Assembly: GCA_963662355.1 (NCBI GenBank)
Contig: OY759361.1
Span: forward strand, 744,001-808,000
Reading direction: 5' to 3'
Source: WTFY01 sp026713925
GTDB taxonomy: Bacteria > Pseudomonadota > Gammaproteobacteria > UBA4575
Length of the DNA: 64,000 nt
The notes under the pieces are model-generated. The model ran no database searches, was not told the origin of the DNA, and worked only from the letters and a program-made list of their open reading frames with translations. The stretch's first letter is position 1, and every line of letters starts with the position of its first letter. Of the stretch, positions 34,564 to 43,006 are shown piece after piece. The translations under genes were made by a program, and so were the position numbers.

Positions 34564-35563
34564 GCAGGTAAGTATAAATGTTTTTGCTCAATTCCTCGGT
34601 ACCTGCCTTGCTGAGTGCCGATACGGCATACACCGGTCCTTTCCATTTCAAAGCTGTCACGCATTTCCGGATGATACGTTCGCACTCATCAGCATCAAAC
34701 AGGTCTGTCTTGTTGAAGACCAGCCAGCGGTCCTTGGCTACAAGGTCAGCACTGTAGCGGTGAAGTTCGTTCGATACCGAGTGATAGTCCTTGCAAAGGT
34801 CCCTTCCAGATTCTGTAGGTCCCAACTCAAGCATATGCAACAACAGGCCGGTGCGAGAAAGGTGTCTCAGGAATCGGGTGCCCAGGCCAACTCCCTCTGC
34901 AGCCCCCTCGATCAGGCCGGGTATGTCTGCGATCACGAAACTTTTCTGAGGTGCGACATATACAACTCCCAGGCTCGGGTAAAGTGTCGTGAAAGGATAG
35001 TCGGCCACTTTAGGCGTAGCGGAGGACAGGGCACGCAGCAGGGAAGACTTGCCGGCATTGGGCAGACCCAGCAGGCCTACATCCGCCAGCAACTTGAGTT
35101 CCATGTGCAGGTCCCGTGTATCGCCAGGTTTTCCTGGAGTCGTCTTGCGGGGGGCACGCTGGGTGGAACTCTTGAACCGGGCGTTCCCCAGCCCGTGTGC
35201 GCCACCTTTGGCAACCAGCAAACGGTCCCCATGGGTTGTCAGGTCGCCAATGACTTCTTCGGTATGGACATCCTTGATCAGGGTCCCGGGTGGAACCCGG
35301 ATGGTTGTGTCTTCACCGCTTTTGCCAGTGCGATTCCTGCCCATACCATCTTGGCCGCGTTGTGCCTTGAAAGAGCGAACGTGCCGGAAATCAGCCAGTG
35401 TGTTCAGGTTTTCATCGGCCAGCAGGTATATGCTGCCACCGTCCCCGCCGTCCCCACCGTCCGGTCCTCCCAGCGGTACGAACCGTTCACGCCTGAAGCT
35501 GAGACAGCCGCTTCCACCGTTGCCGGCCTGTACATGTATCGTTGTCTCGTCAACAAACTTCAT
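34553..35563 (-). CDS. obgE: Obg-family GTPase
   Basis: Essential ribosome-associated GTPase of 336 residues. The glycine-rich OBG domain (VQAGNGGSGCLSFRRERFVP) fills residues 10-155; the G domain has GLPNAGKSS (G1), DIPGLIEGAAEGVGLG (G3) and NKTD (G4). The C-terminus is short, without the extra acidic tail of E. coli ObgE. A terminator separates it from rpmA, so it probably has its own promoter or relies on read-through. Confidence 0.97.
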   Translation of the reverse strand: MKFVDETTIHVQAGNGGSGCLSFRRERFVPLGGPDGGDGGDGGSIYLLADENLNTLADFRHVRSFKAQRGQDGMGRNRTGKSGEDTTIRVPPGTLIKDVHTEEVIGDLTTHGDRLLVAKGGAHGLGNARFKSSTQRAPRKTTPGKPGDTRDLHMELKLLADVGLLGLPNAGKSSLLRALSSATPKVADYPFTTLYPSLGVVYVAPQKSFVIADIPGLIEGAAEGVGLGTRFLRHLSRTGLLLHMLELGPTESGRDLCKDYHSVSNELHRYSADLVAKDRWLVFNKTDLFDADECERIIRKCVTALKWKGPVYAVSALSKAGTEELSKNIYTYLHEQ

Positions 35564-35586
35564 GATTTTCCGTACACCTCGCAGTT

Positions 35587-35614
35587 AAAAAAGCCCCGAC
35601 GATGCGGGGCTTTT
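35587..35614 (-). terminator. rho-independent terminator after rplU-rpmA
   Basis: GCCCCG (35593-35598) and CGGGGC (35605-35610) pair around a six-base loop, flanked by six A on the left and four T on the right. Read on the minus strand it ends in six T, a good terminator for rpmA. Confidence 0.88.
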
Positions 35615-35639
35615 CAATCCAATCGGTAATCCGGTAGGG

Positions 35640-35900
35640 TTACTGCATCATATCCACGCGTACAAATTTTCTGTTCCGGGGTCCCTTGGTTTCAAATACC
35701 ACACGTCCATGGGCCTTGGCGAACAGGGTGTCGTCCCGCCCCCTGCCTATATTTTCACCGGCATGAAATCGTGTGCCGCGCTGGCGTACGATGATGCTCC
35801 CGGCGCTGACCTGTTGCCCACCAAAGCATTTTACCCCGAGCCGTTTTGAATTCGAATCGCGACCGTTACGGGAACTGCCCCCTGCTTTTTTGTGTGCCAT
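35640..35900 (-). CDS. rpmA: 50S ribosomal protein L27
   Basis: 86 residues with the standard MAHKKAGGSSRNGRDSNSKR N-terminus, which reaches toward the peptidyl-transferase centre, then GVKCFGGQ and IIVRQRGTRFH. No N-terminal propeptide of the Firmicutes kind is present. Ten bases after rplU. Confidence 0.98.
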   Translation of the reverse strand: MAHKKAGGSSRNGRDSNSKRLGVKCFGGQQVSAGSIIVRQRGTRFHAGENIGRGRDDTLFAKAHGRVVFETKGPRNRKFVRVDMMQ

Positions 35901-35910
35901 AACCTGACCT

Positions 35911-36222
35911 CTATTTTGAAATATCCGTGATCTTGACCTGAGTATAGTGCTGTCTGTGCCCCATGCGCTTCATATAGTTCTTCCTGCGCTTGAACTTGAT
36001 GACCTCTACTTTTTTGGCCCTGGAATTGTCCTGCACTTCTGCTGTCACTTTACCACCTTTGACATAGGGTGTGCCAATGGATACGTCTTCACCATCCGCC
36101 AGCAGCAGCACCTGGTCAAACTCGACTTTCTTGCCGGGGTCTAGGCCCAGCTTTTCGACCTTGATCTGGTCCCCCTTGTGGACAAGATACTGTTTGCCAC
36201 CTGTGGCGATTACTGCGTACAC
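35911..36222 (-). CDS. rplU: 50S ribosomal protein L21, GTG start
   Basis: 103-residue 23S-rRNA-binding protein: YAVIATGGKQYLVHKGD at the start and KRRKNYMKRMGHRQ near the end. The start is GTG at 36222, supported by GGAG eight bases upstream and by the family's M/VYAVI N-terminus; the frame continues upstream without meaning. Divergent from ispB. Confidence 0.97.
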   Translation of the reverse strand: MYAVIATGGKQYLVHKGDQIKVEKLGLDPGKKVEFDQVLLLADGEDVSIGTPYVKGGKVTAEVQDNSRAKKVEVIKFKRRKNYMKRMGHRQHYTQVKITDISK

Positions 36223-36364
36223 CAGGAAATCTCCGGAATATGGGCTGAAAAGAGGCGCAATTCTAGCGGGCGGACTTGAATGGGTCAATCCAAACCAGCC
36301 AATAAAATTTCCCTGTAACAAAATCACCGCCTGATGGTCATCAAACAGGGTAAAATAAACAAAT

Positions 36365-37333
36365 ATGGATTTCAGGGAAGTACAACGTCTAGTAGCTGAT
36401 GACATGGAGGGTGTCAATGCCGTCATTCGGCGATATCTGCATTCCGACATCGCCTTGATCAACCAGATCATCAACTACATCATCAGCAGTGGCGGCAAGC
36501 GTATGCGTCCGTTGCTTGCACTGCTGTGCGCCCGCACCTGCGGGTATGAGGGAGACAAGCACCTGCTCGTCGCTGCCATCACCGAATTTATTCATACTGC
36601 CACGCTGCTGCACGATGACGTGGTAGATAACTCGAGCATGCGGCGAGGCCAAGAGACAGCCAATCTCATCTGGGGCAATGAATCCAGCATTCTGGTCGGG
36701 GATTTTATATTTTCACGCTCGTTCGAAATGATGGTCGAGGTGGGTACGATGCGGGTAATGGAAATCCTGGCCCATGCATCCAATACCATTGCCGAGGGTG
36801 AAGTCATGCAGCTTATGAACAGCCACGATCCGGATTCTACTGAAGAGCACTACATGCTCGTGATCCAGTCCAAAACTGCAAAGCTGTTTGAAGCCGCCTG
36901 CCAGCTTGGAGCGGTACTGTCCGGACAACCACAGAAGGTTGAAGAGGCCTGCACCAAATACGGGATGCATATTGGCACCGCCTTTCAACTCAAGGACGAC
37001 GTACTGGATTACCAGTCCTCACCGGAAGAGATGGGCAAAAATCTGGGAGAGGACCTGACCGAAGGCAGGCCCACCTTACCGCTGATCCATGCACTGAGGA
37101 AAAGTAACAAAGACAAGGCCGAATTAATCCGTGATGCCATCATCCATGGTGGCAAACGGCACATGCGTGAAGTGATGGCTGCAATACACGATACCGGGGC
37201 GATTGCCCACACCCTGGAAACTGCTCGAAAGCACGCACGCAGTGCAAGACTTCATCTTGAAATGCTGCCAGATAACGAATACCGGAGTGCGCTGGAAGGT
37301 CTGACCGAGTTTGCAATTTCCCGAACCTCGTAA
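36365..37333 (+). CDS. ispB: octaprenyl (polyprenyl) diphosphate synthase
   Basis: Trans-isoprenyl synthase of 322 residues that makes the side chain of ubiquinone and related quinones. The first Asp-rich motif is LLHDDVVDNSSMRRG near residue 81 and the second QLKDDVLDY near residue 209; GGKRMRP binds diphosphate. It lies opposite rplU-rpmA as in E. coli. Chain length cannot be told from sequence alone. Confidence 0.95.
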   Translation: MDFREVQRLVADDMEGVNAVIRRYLHSDIALINQIINYIISSGGKRMRPLLALLCARTCGYEGDKHLLVAAITEFIHTATLLHDDVVDNSSMRRGQETANLIWGNESSILVGDFIFSRSFEMMVEVGTMRVMEILAHASNTIAEGEVMQLMNSHDPDSTEEHYMLVIQSKTAKLFEAACQLGAVLSGQPQKVEEACTKYGMHIGTAFQLKDDVLDYQSSPEEMGKNLGEDLTEGRPTLPLIHALRKSNKDKAELIRDAIIHGGKRHMREVMAAIHDTGAIAHTLETARKHARSARLHLEMLPDNEYRSALEGLTEFAISRTS

Positions 37334-37440
37334 ATTTTCCCTGTCGGCAGAACTTTTTTGAACGGTTCGAGAATTTTGCAGTTACACCGGGAGGAGAACC
37401 TGTTATTTTTAGGTGCCGGTTATTGCATGTGAACAGACAG

Positions 37441-37517
37441 CGGAGTGTAGCTCAGCTTGGTAGAGCACTGCCTTCGGGAGGCAGGGGTCGGAGGTTCAAA
37501 TCCTCTCACTCCGACCA
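37441..37517 (+). tRNA. tRNA-Pro (anticodon CGG)
   Basis: A 77-base cloverleaf with encoded CCA. The acceptor stem pairs CGGAGTG with CACTCCG; the anticodon arm is CTGCC-TTCGGGA-GGCAG, giving anticodon CGG for codon CCG; the T arm is GGAGG-TTCAAAT-CCTCT. The body resembles E. coli proK. The adjacent sequence shows no duplicated 3' end, so no integrated element is evident. Confidence 0.97.
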
Positions 37518-37538
37518 GATTTAGTCGGTCCTTTCGGG

Positions 37539-37760
37539 TCACATGGGTGACATTTTGACCGAGTCCGGGAAAAAGATCCGTATTGAAGTGCTAAATTCAG
37601 GATGTTTGCGCTTCAGCATTTTCAGAATTGAGTTGAAGCTTTTTGCCTCGATATTCAAATCCTCAATATCTTCACTTTTGGCGGTCCACGTGTCGGCTTC
37701 CTTGTCCCAGTGGAAGGTCACACGCTGATCGTCCAGTCTGTAAGTGATTGCCATCGTCAT
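37539..37760 (-). CDS. small protein resembling DUF1902/HicB-like domain
   Basis: A 73-residue protein with the pattern VTFHWDKEADTWTAKSEDIEDLNIEA, which recalls the beta-hairpin of DUF1902 and HicB-type folds (WD-x-EA-x-W-x-A-S-DI-x-L). No HicA-like toxin partner lies next to it, so I do not call a toxin-antitoxin pair. ATG at 37760 or 37754; no strong ribosome site. It converges on tRNA-Pro. Confidence 0.55.
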   Translation of the reverse strand: MTMAITYRLDDQRVTFHWDKEADTWTAKSEDIEDLNIEAKSFNSILKMLKRKHPEFSTSIRIFFPDSVKMSPM

Positions 37761-37832
37761 CTGGTAGTAGTGAATACAGGTCCAGCGTAAAAAGGAAACG
37801 TTAAGATTTTATGATGCCTTGGCTAAGGGTTG

Positions 37833-37940
37833 ATGAATGAACCGGTAGTTGAACTGAAGCCTGCGACAGGGTGCACGGAGCCAGCCCCGTTGTGCAAGGC
37901 AACGCTTTACTCAAGGCCTGCTTGCAATGGGATGCCGTGA
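37833..37940 (+). CDS. possible 35-residue Cys-containing peptide
   Basis: A short frame from ATG 37833 encodes 35 residues starting MNEPVVELKPATGC, with three cysteines, four alanines and six prolines. CTAAGGG lies a few bases upstream. It ends ten bases before a perfect 18-bp inverted repeat. Only position and the hairpin argue for expression; it could be chance. Confidence 0.25.
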   Translation: MNEPVVELKPATGCTEPAPLCKATLYSRPACNGMP

Positions 37941-37950
37941 CTGGGCGGAG

Positions 37951-37988
37951 GAATCCGTAGCCCCCTGATGTCAGGGGGCTACGGATTC
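37951..37988. repeat. perfect 18-bp inverted repeat (38-bp palindrome)
   Basis: The arm at 37951-37968 (GAATCCGTAGCCCCCTGA) is exactly complementary to 37971-37988, with only TG between. The transcript of either strand would form a very stable hairpin. Neither side has a T-run, so a classical terminator is not certain; it lies beyond the 3' end of pntB. Confidence 0.95.
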
Positions 37989-38036
37989 TGTCTCGAATAT
38001 GTTGAGCGGCAATCCGGTTACATGAACCGGTTCAGG

Positions 38037-39425
38037 TCAATCCAGGTGTTGCAACACCGCACTCATGCTGTCCTTGGCATCGCCAAACAGCATTTCGGTG
38101 TTGTCATGGAAGAACAGGGGGTTGTCAACCCCGGCATATCCGGATGCCATGCTGCGTTTGAGCACGATGCAGGATTTCGCTTTCCACACTTCAAGCACGG
38201 GCATACCGGCAATCGGGCTGTTCGGGTCCGTCTGTGCACTGGGGTTTACGATATCGTTGGCTCCGATCACCAGTGAAACGTCGGTGTCCGGAAAGTCCTC
38301 ATTGAGTTCGTCCATCTCCAGGACGATGTCGTACGGGACCTTTGCCTCAGCAAGCAATACATTCATGTGGCCGGGCAGACGCCCGGCAACGGGATGGATA
38401 CCGAAGCGTACATTTATGCCTTTGGAACGCAGTTTCTTGGTAATTTCGCTGACGATCCCCTGGGCCTGCGCAACAGCCATACCGTACCCTGGTACAAATA
38501 TGACATCGCTGGCATCTTTCAGCAGTCCTGCAACTTCTTCCGCGTTGGTGGAAGTCACCTCGCCAGCTTCGGTATCAACGGCGGTTCCGCTCGATGTGCC
38601 AAACCCGCCCAGGATAACGCTCAGGAACTTCCGGTTCATGGCGCGGCACATGATGTAACTCAGGATTGCACCACTGGAGCCGACCAGTGACCCCACTACG
38701 ATCAGTGCAATGTTGCCCAGCATAAAGCCGGTTGCGGCCGCCGCCCAGCCAGAATAGCTGTTCAGCATGGAGACGACGACTGGCATGTCGGCACCGCCAA
38801 TAGCCATGATAAGGTGGATTCCGATTATAAAGGCAATGACAGTCATGGCAAGTAGCGGGTAGAGTCCGGATCCATGTGAGCCTGCAGTCAGGAACACGTA
38901 CCCGAAATACACACAGGCCAGCAAGGCAACCAGGTTCAGCCAGTGCCTGCCTGGTAGCATCAGTGGCTTGCCACTTATGATGCCCTTCAGTTTTCCGAAG
39001 GCGATCACAGAACCTGTGAATGTAATCGCACCAATGAAGACGCCAAGATAAACCTCGACCTCATGGATGATTTTATCGGCCCCTGTAAAGTGGGCATTGG
39101 GGTCCAGGTAGCTCGAGACACCGACCATTACGGCAGCCAGTCCAACAAAACTGTGCAGGATGGCAACCAGTTCAGGCATTTGCGTCATCTCGACACGTGA
39201 TGCGACAAATGCGCCGATGAGGCCGCCAATTATCATGGCGGGAAACAGTTTTTCAAATCCTCCGACCTGGCCGCTCAGTATGGTCGCCACGATCGCAATC
39301 GCCATGCCCAGCATGCCGCAGAGGTTGCCGCGCCGTGCAGACTCCTGATTACTCAAGCCGTTCAAGCTAAGAATAAAGAGAGCGCCAGCTGCGAGGTAAG
39401 ATGCTGTCAGTAATTGTGGATTCAT
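38037..39425 (-). CDS. pntB: NAD(P) transhydrogenase subunit beta
   Basis: Inner-membrane subunit (462 residues) of the proton-translocating transhydrogenase, which uses the proton gradient to make NADPH. About nine helices fill the first 260 residues; the soluble NADP-binding domain III follows, with VPGYGMAVAQAQ, GRLPGHMNVLLAEA and VIGANDIVNPSA. Fourteen bases after pntA. Confidence 0.97.
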   Translation of the reverse strand: MNPQLLTASYLAAGALFILSLNGLSNQESARRGNLCGMLGMAIAIVATILSGQVGGFEKLFPAMIIGGLIGAFVASRVEMTQMPELVAILHSFVGLAAVMVGVSSYLDPNAHFTGADKIIHEVEVYLGVFIGAITFTGSVIAFGKLKGIISGKPLMLPGRHWLNLVALLACVYFGYVFLTAGSHGSGLYPLLAMTVIAFIIGIHLIMAIGGADMPVVVSMLNSYSGWAAAATGFMLGNIALIVVGSLVGSSGAILSYIMCRAMNRKFLSVILGGFGTSSGTAVDTEAGEVTSTNAEEVAGLLKDASDVIFVPGYGMAVAQAQGIVSEITKKLRSKGINVRFGIHPVAGRLPGHMNVLLAEAKVPYDIVLEMDELNEDFPDTDVSLVIGANDIVNPSAQTDPNSPIAGMPVLEVWKAKSCIVLKRSMASGYAGVDNPLFFHDNTEMLFGDAKDSMSAVLQHLD

Positions 39426-39439
39426 GCGTGCGATCTCCC

Positions 39440-41005
39440 TTATTCTTCCTTACGAAACATCTGCAACATGCGTTGCGTGACAAAAAAACCACCACCGATA
39501 TTGATTGAGGCAATCAGTACAGACACGGTTGCCAGGATCATGATCAGACCACTGCTGCTGCCAATCTGCAGGATCGCACCGATGATGATCACGCTGCTGA
39601 TGGCATTCGTTACGCTCATCAAAGGTGTGTGCAATGCAGGTGTGACGTTCCAGACTACCCAGTAGCCGATAAAGCAGGACAGTACGAAAACGGTAAAGTG
39701 CTGCATGAATTCCGGTGGGGCGTAGTTGCCCAGTCCCAACAGGGCGAGGGCCGCGACGATCAGGGTGATGGCGAATTTGATTCCGCTTTTTTTCCTTTGG
39801 GGCTTCTCTGCAACGGGTGTTTCGGCGGGTGCCGTTTGAGCAGGTGCTGCAGAGACTGCAATGGGAGGGGGTGGCCAAGTGATCTCGCCTTGGTGGATAA
39901 CCGTGGTTCCCCGGATCACATCGTCTTCCATGTCAACAGTCAGGTTGCCATCTTTTTCTGGCGTCATGTCGCTCAACAGGTGGCACAGGTTGGAACCGTA
40001 CAGCTGACTGGACTGGGTGGGCAGGCGACTGGGCAGATCCATGTAGCCGATCAGCGTAACGCCATGCCTGACGACGACCTCGCCGGGACTGGTCAGTTCG
40101 CAGTTCCCTCCCTGTTCTGCAGCCAGGTCAACCACAACACTGCCATCCTTCATGAGTTCAACCATGTCTGCAAGAATCAGTTTGGGTGCAGGCTTGCCTG
40201 GAATCAATGCGGTAGTGATGATGATGTCGACTTCTTTTGCCTGTTCCCTGAACAGGGTCATTTCTGCTTCGATGAATTCCTTGCTCATGACTTTGGCGTA
40301 GCCGCCTGATGTACTGCCATCTTCCTCTTCTTCAAATTCCAGTTCCAGGAACTGTGCGCCCATACTCTCGACTTGCTGTTTTACTTCTGGACGTGTATCG
40401 AATGCGCGGACGATGGCGCCAAGCCCGTTTGCTGTGCCAACGGCCGCAAGGCCTGCAACCCCGGCACCAATGACCATGATTTTTGCCGGAGGAACCTTTC
40501 CCGCAGCTGTTATCTGACCGGTGAAAAACCGACCAAAGTGGTTCGAGGCTTCAATCACTGCGCGATAACCTGCGATATTGGCCATTGAAGACAGGGCATC
40601 CAGCTTCTGTGCACGGGAGATCCTGGGTACGGAGTCCATGGCCATCACTGTCACGTTGCGGGCTTTCAGCTTGTCCATCAGGTCTTCATTCTGGGCTGGC
40701 CAGATGAAGCTGATCAGGGTAGTGCCTTCATGCAGCAATTCAGCCTCATGGATACCCAGACCCGGATGTTCCTCAGGGGCACGGACCTTGAGTATGATGT
40801 CGGAATCAGCCCAGAGCTGCTTCGTATCCGTGACTACGGTAACCCCCGCATCCCGGTAGGCGTCATCGCTGAATTTTGCGCGCGCGCCGGCACCAGCCTC
40901 GATTGCACACTCATAGCCCAGTTTCTGCAGGCGGCCGGCCGTGTTAGGCGTCATAGCTACGCGACATTCGTTTTGATGGATTTCATTTGGCACACCAATT
41001 TTCAT
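39440..41005 (-). CDS. pntA: NAD(P) transhydrogenase subunit alpha (fused)
   Basis: 521 residues. Domain I binds NAD(H) with MKIGVPNEIHQNECRVAMTPNT, VIGAGVAGLAAVGTA and EVDIIITTALIPGKPAPKLI. A linker rich in Ala and Pro (about 380-400) leads to four C-terminal helices ending at MLQMFRKEE. The single chain is the E. coli-type fusion, not the split alpha1/alpha2 form of many alphaproteobacteria. It starts the pntAB operon. Confidence 0.97.
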   Translation of the reverse strand: MKIGVPNEIHQNECRVAMTPNTAGRLQKLGYECAIEAGAGARAKFSDDAYRDAGVTVVTDTKQLWADSDIILKVRAPEEHPGLGIHEAELLHEGTTLISFIWPAQNEDLMDKLKARNVTVMAMDSVPRISRAQKLDALSSMANIAGYRAVIEASNHFGRFFTGQITAAGKVPPAKIMVIGAGVAGLAAVGTANGLGAIVRAFDTRPEVKQQVESMGAQFLELEFEEEEDGSTSGGYAKVMSKEFIEAEMTLFREQAKEVDIIITTALIPGKPAPKLILADMVELMKDGSVVVDLAAEQGGNCELTSPGEVVVRHGVTLIGYMDLPSRLPTQSSQLYGSNLCHLLSDMTPEKDGNLTVDMEDDVIRGTTVIHQGEITWPPPPIAVSAAPAQTAPAETPVAEKPQRKKSGIKFAITLIVAALALLGLGNYAPPEFMQHFTVFVLSCFIGYWVVWNVTPALHTPLMSVTNAISSVIIIGAILQIGSSSGLIMILATVSVLIASINIGGGFFVTQRMLQMFRKEE

Positions 41006-41350
41006 GTTTGAAATTTCCTTGAATGACTTGAGTTAGGGTTGAACAATCAATCCAGCCGAGGTCCCCAGTGAATTTTGAACAACTCGAAACCGGTTGAGGG
41101 CATCGTTGTACATACGCTGTATCAGTAGTGGGGAGAGCCGGCTAGGGTGTCTAGTTGTGTCTGTTGTTTTCACGCAGGGCGGCTATACTATATAATTATG
41201 GTCTACACGGCCACAGGAAAATGCTCCCCTGCAGGAAAAACGGCGCTGTTTGTAGATTTCAGTCTGAATTACCTGATTAATTTACCGTCAGTGGTACCCG
41301 CACGAGTTTACATCCCCTGCCACAGTATTTATAGGTGCGGATGAACGCAT
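41006..41350. other. divergent pntA/ppx spacer
   Basis: No gene seen in 345 bases. A TATACT at 41184-41189 with CTGTTG 17 bases upstream is a modest sigma-70 candidate toward ppx. No PHO-box-like repeat was seen. Confidence 0.4.
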
Positions 41351-43006
41351 GTGCCTGAGACAGAAACCGTTGGGACTGTACAGGCCGATCTGGTACGCTG
41401 GCCGGAAATGATGCAAGGCCTCTCTCCTGAACCTGCTGCATTTCCGGAAGAATCGTCACCAGAAATTTCTTCTGTCATTGCTGCGGTCGACTTGGGCTCA
41501 AACAGCTTTCACATGGTGGTTGCGCGTGACCAGCACGGGCAACTGAAAATTATCGACAGGATTCGTGAGATGGTGCGTTTGGGTGCGGGTCTTGATGCAT
41601 CAGGCATGATTTCACAGGAAGCGCAGGACCGTGCCATCGGATGCCTGAGGCGCTTTGGTCAGCGTATGCAGGAGATGCATGCTCATTCGGTGCGCGTGGT
41701 TGGCACCAACACGTTTCGCAGGGCCAAGAACAGTGGTGCGTTCATACAACGTGCAGAAGAGGCACTCGGTCACCCCATCCAAGTAATTTCAGGTGTTGAG
41801 GAAGCTCGCCTGGTATACCACGGTACGACCCATTCCATCACAGGGCCACAGGGAAAGTGGCTGGTCGTTGATATCGGCGGCGGGAGTACTGAAGTGATCA
41901 TAGGGGAAGAACGTGAGCCCATTCTGATGGAAAGCGTGCAGATGGGCTGCGTAGGAATGAGCCAGAGGTTTTTCGAACAGGGTAGTTTGGAGAAAAAGAG
42001 ATTCAAGAAAGCCCTGGTCGAAGCCAAACTGCAATTGCAACCGATCATTGCCTCAGTCAGGAAACTCGGCTGGAATTACGTGGTGGGTACGGCCGGTACG
42101 ATTCGCACCATTGACCAGCTAATGCGTGAGCTCGATTTCAGTGACCGGGGCATCACATACGAAGGCATTCAGGCCCTGATCACTGAGTTGAATACAGCCA
42201 AGCAAATCGAAAATGTCCAGTTCAGTTCTCTGGCTCCTGAGCGCACGCCGGTTTTCGCGGGAGGGCTGGTCGTACTGAAGGCGATCTTTGCAGAACTGGG
42301 GATCAAGGAAATGGTGGCTTCAGAGGGCGGGTTGAGGGAAGGACTGCTGTTTGACTTGGCTGGGCGTATCCACCACCAGGATACACGTGACCGGACCGTG
42401 TTTTCATTGATGCGCCGGTATCATGTAGATTTCAAGCATGCTGCAAGGATCAAATCCACTGCCCTGCATGCGCTCGACAAGATGTCTGGTGTGCTGGAAA
42501 TCGACCGGGACCTCGCCTACCCGTTCTTGATATGGGCTGCAGACCTGCACGAAATTGGCCTGGATATTTCTCATTCGCGCTACCACAGACATGGGGCCTA
42601 TGTATTGAACAATGGTGACCTGCTCGGCTTTTCATGGAACGAGCAACGCCTGCTTGCCTGCCTGGTGGGCAACCACCGCCGCAAGATCAATATGGAGCTG
42701 GTAAATCAATTGCCGGCCCGCTGGCAGGAACAGGCCATTTACATGATCGTCATTTTACGGTTTGCAGTGCTGGTGAACCGCGATCGGGTACCGAAAAAGA
42801 TTCCCCCCGTCAAGATCACCAGACACACGCAATACATCAAGATTGCATTGGCCCAGAGGTGGCTGAAGCGGCATCCGCTTACAGTTGCCGAACTTGAGCA
42901 GGAGGAAAACTATCTGAAGGCTTTGGGTATCGATGTGAAAATCGGTGGGCTGGTGGGCTCTGTACGCAATGACTCGTCTCAGACTGCGCGTTCAGCATCC
43001 AGCTAA
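41351..43006 (+). CDS. ppx: exopolyphosphatase (Ppx/GppA family)
   Basis: Hydrolyses terminal phosphate from polyphosphate, and possibly pppGpp. The ASKHA-fold actin-like motifs AAVDLGSNSFHMVVA and WLVVDIGGGSTEVIIGE are present, and a C-terminal HD-like domain contains LHEIGLDISHSRYHRHGAYVL. About 40 Pro/Glu-rich residues precede the first motif; the GTG at 41351 is used, but ATG 41408 is possible. The gene converges with ppk1 and their stop codons overlap (CTAA). Confidence 0.93.
   Translation: MPETETVGTVQADLVRWPEMMQGLSPEPAAFPEESSPEISSVIAAVDLGSNSFHMVVARDQHGQLKIIDRIREMVRLGAGLDASGMISQEAQDRAIGCLRRFGQRMQEMHAHSVRVVGTNTFRRAKNSGAFIQRAEEALGHPIQVISGVEEARLVYHGTTHSITGPQGKWLVVDIGGGSTEVIIGEEREPILMESVQMGCVGMSQRFFEQGSLEKKRFKKALVEAKLQLQPIIASVRKLGWNYVVGTAGTIRTIDQLMRELDFSDRGITYEGIQALITELNTAKQIENVQFSSLAPERTPVFAGGLVVLKAIFAELGIKEMVASEGGLREGLLFDLAGRIHHQDTRDRTVFSLMRRYHVDFKHAARIKSTALHALDKMSGVLEIDRDLAYPFLIWAADLHEIGLDISHSRYHRHGAYVLNNGDLLGFSWNEQRLLACLVGNHRRKINMELVNQLPARWQEQAIYMIVILRFAVLVNRDRVPKKIPPVKITRHTQYIKIALAQRWLKRHPLTVAELEQEENYLKALGIDVKIGGLVGSVRNDSSQTARSASS

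Noticed and set aside
36311..36350. Inverted repeat CCCTGT...ACAGGG with TGATGGTCATCA inside, before ispB
   Set aside because: Arms are short and far apart; a regulatory role cannot be told from chance.
37539..37760. Toxin-antitoxin system beside tRNA-Pro
   Set aside because: Only one small gene is present and no HicA-like or other toxin frame adjoins it.
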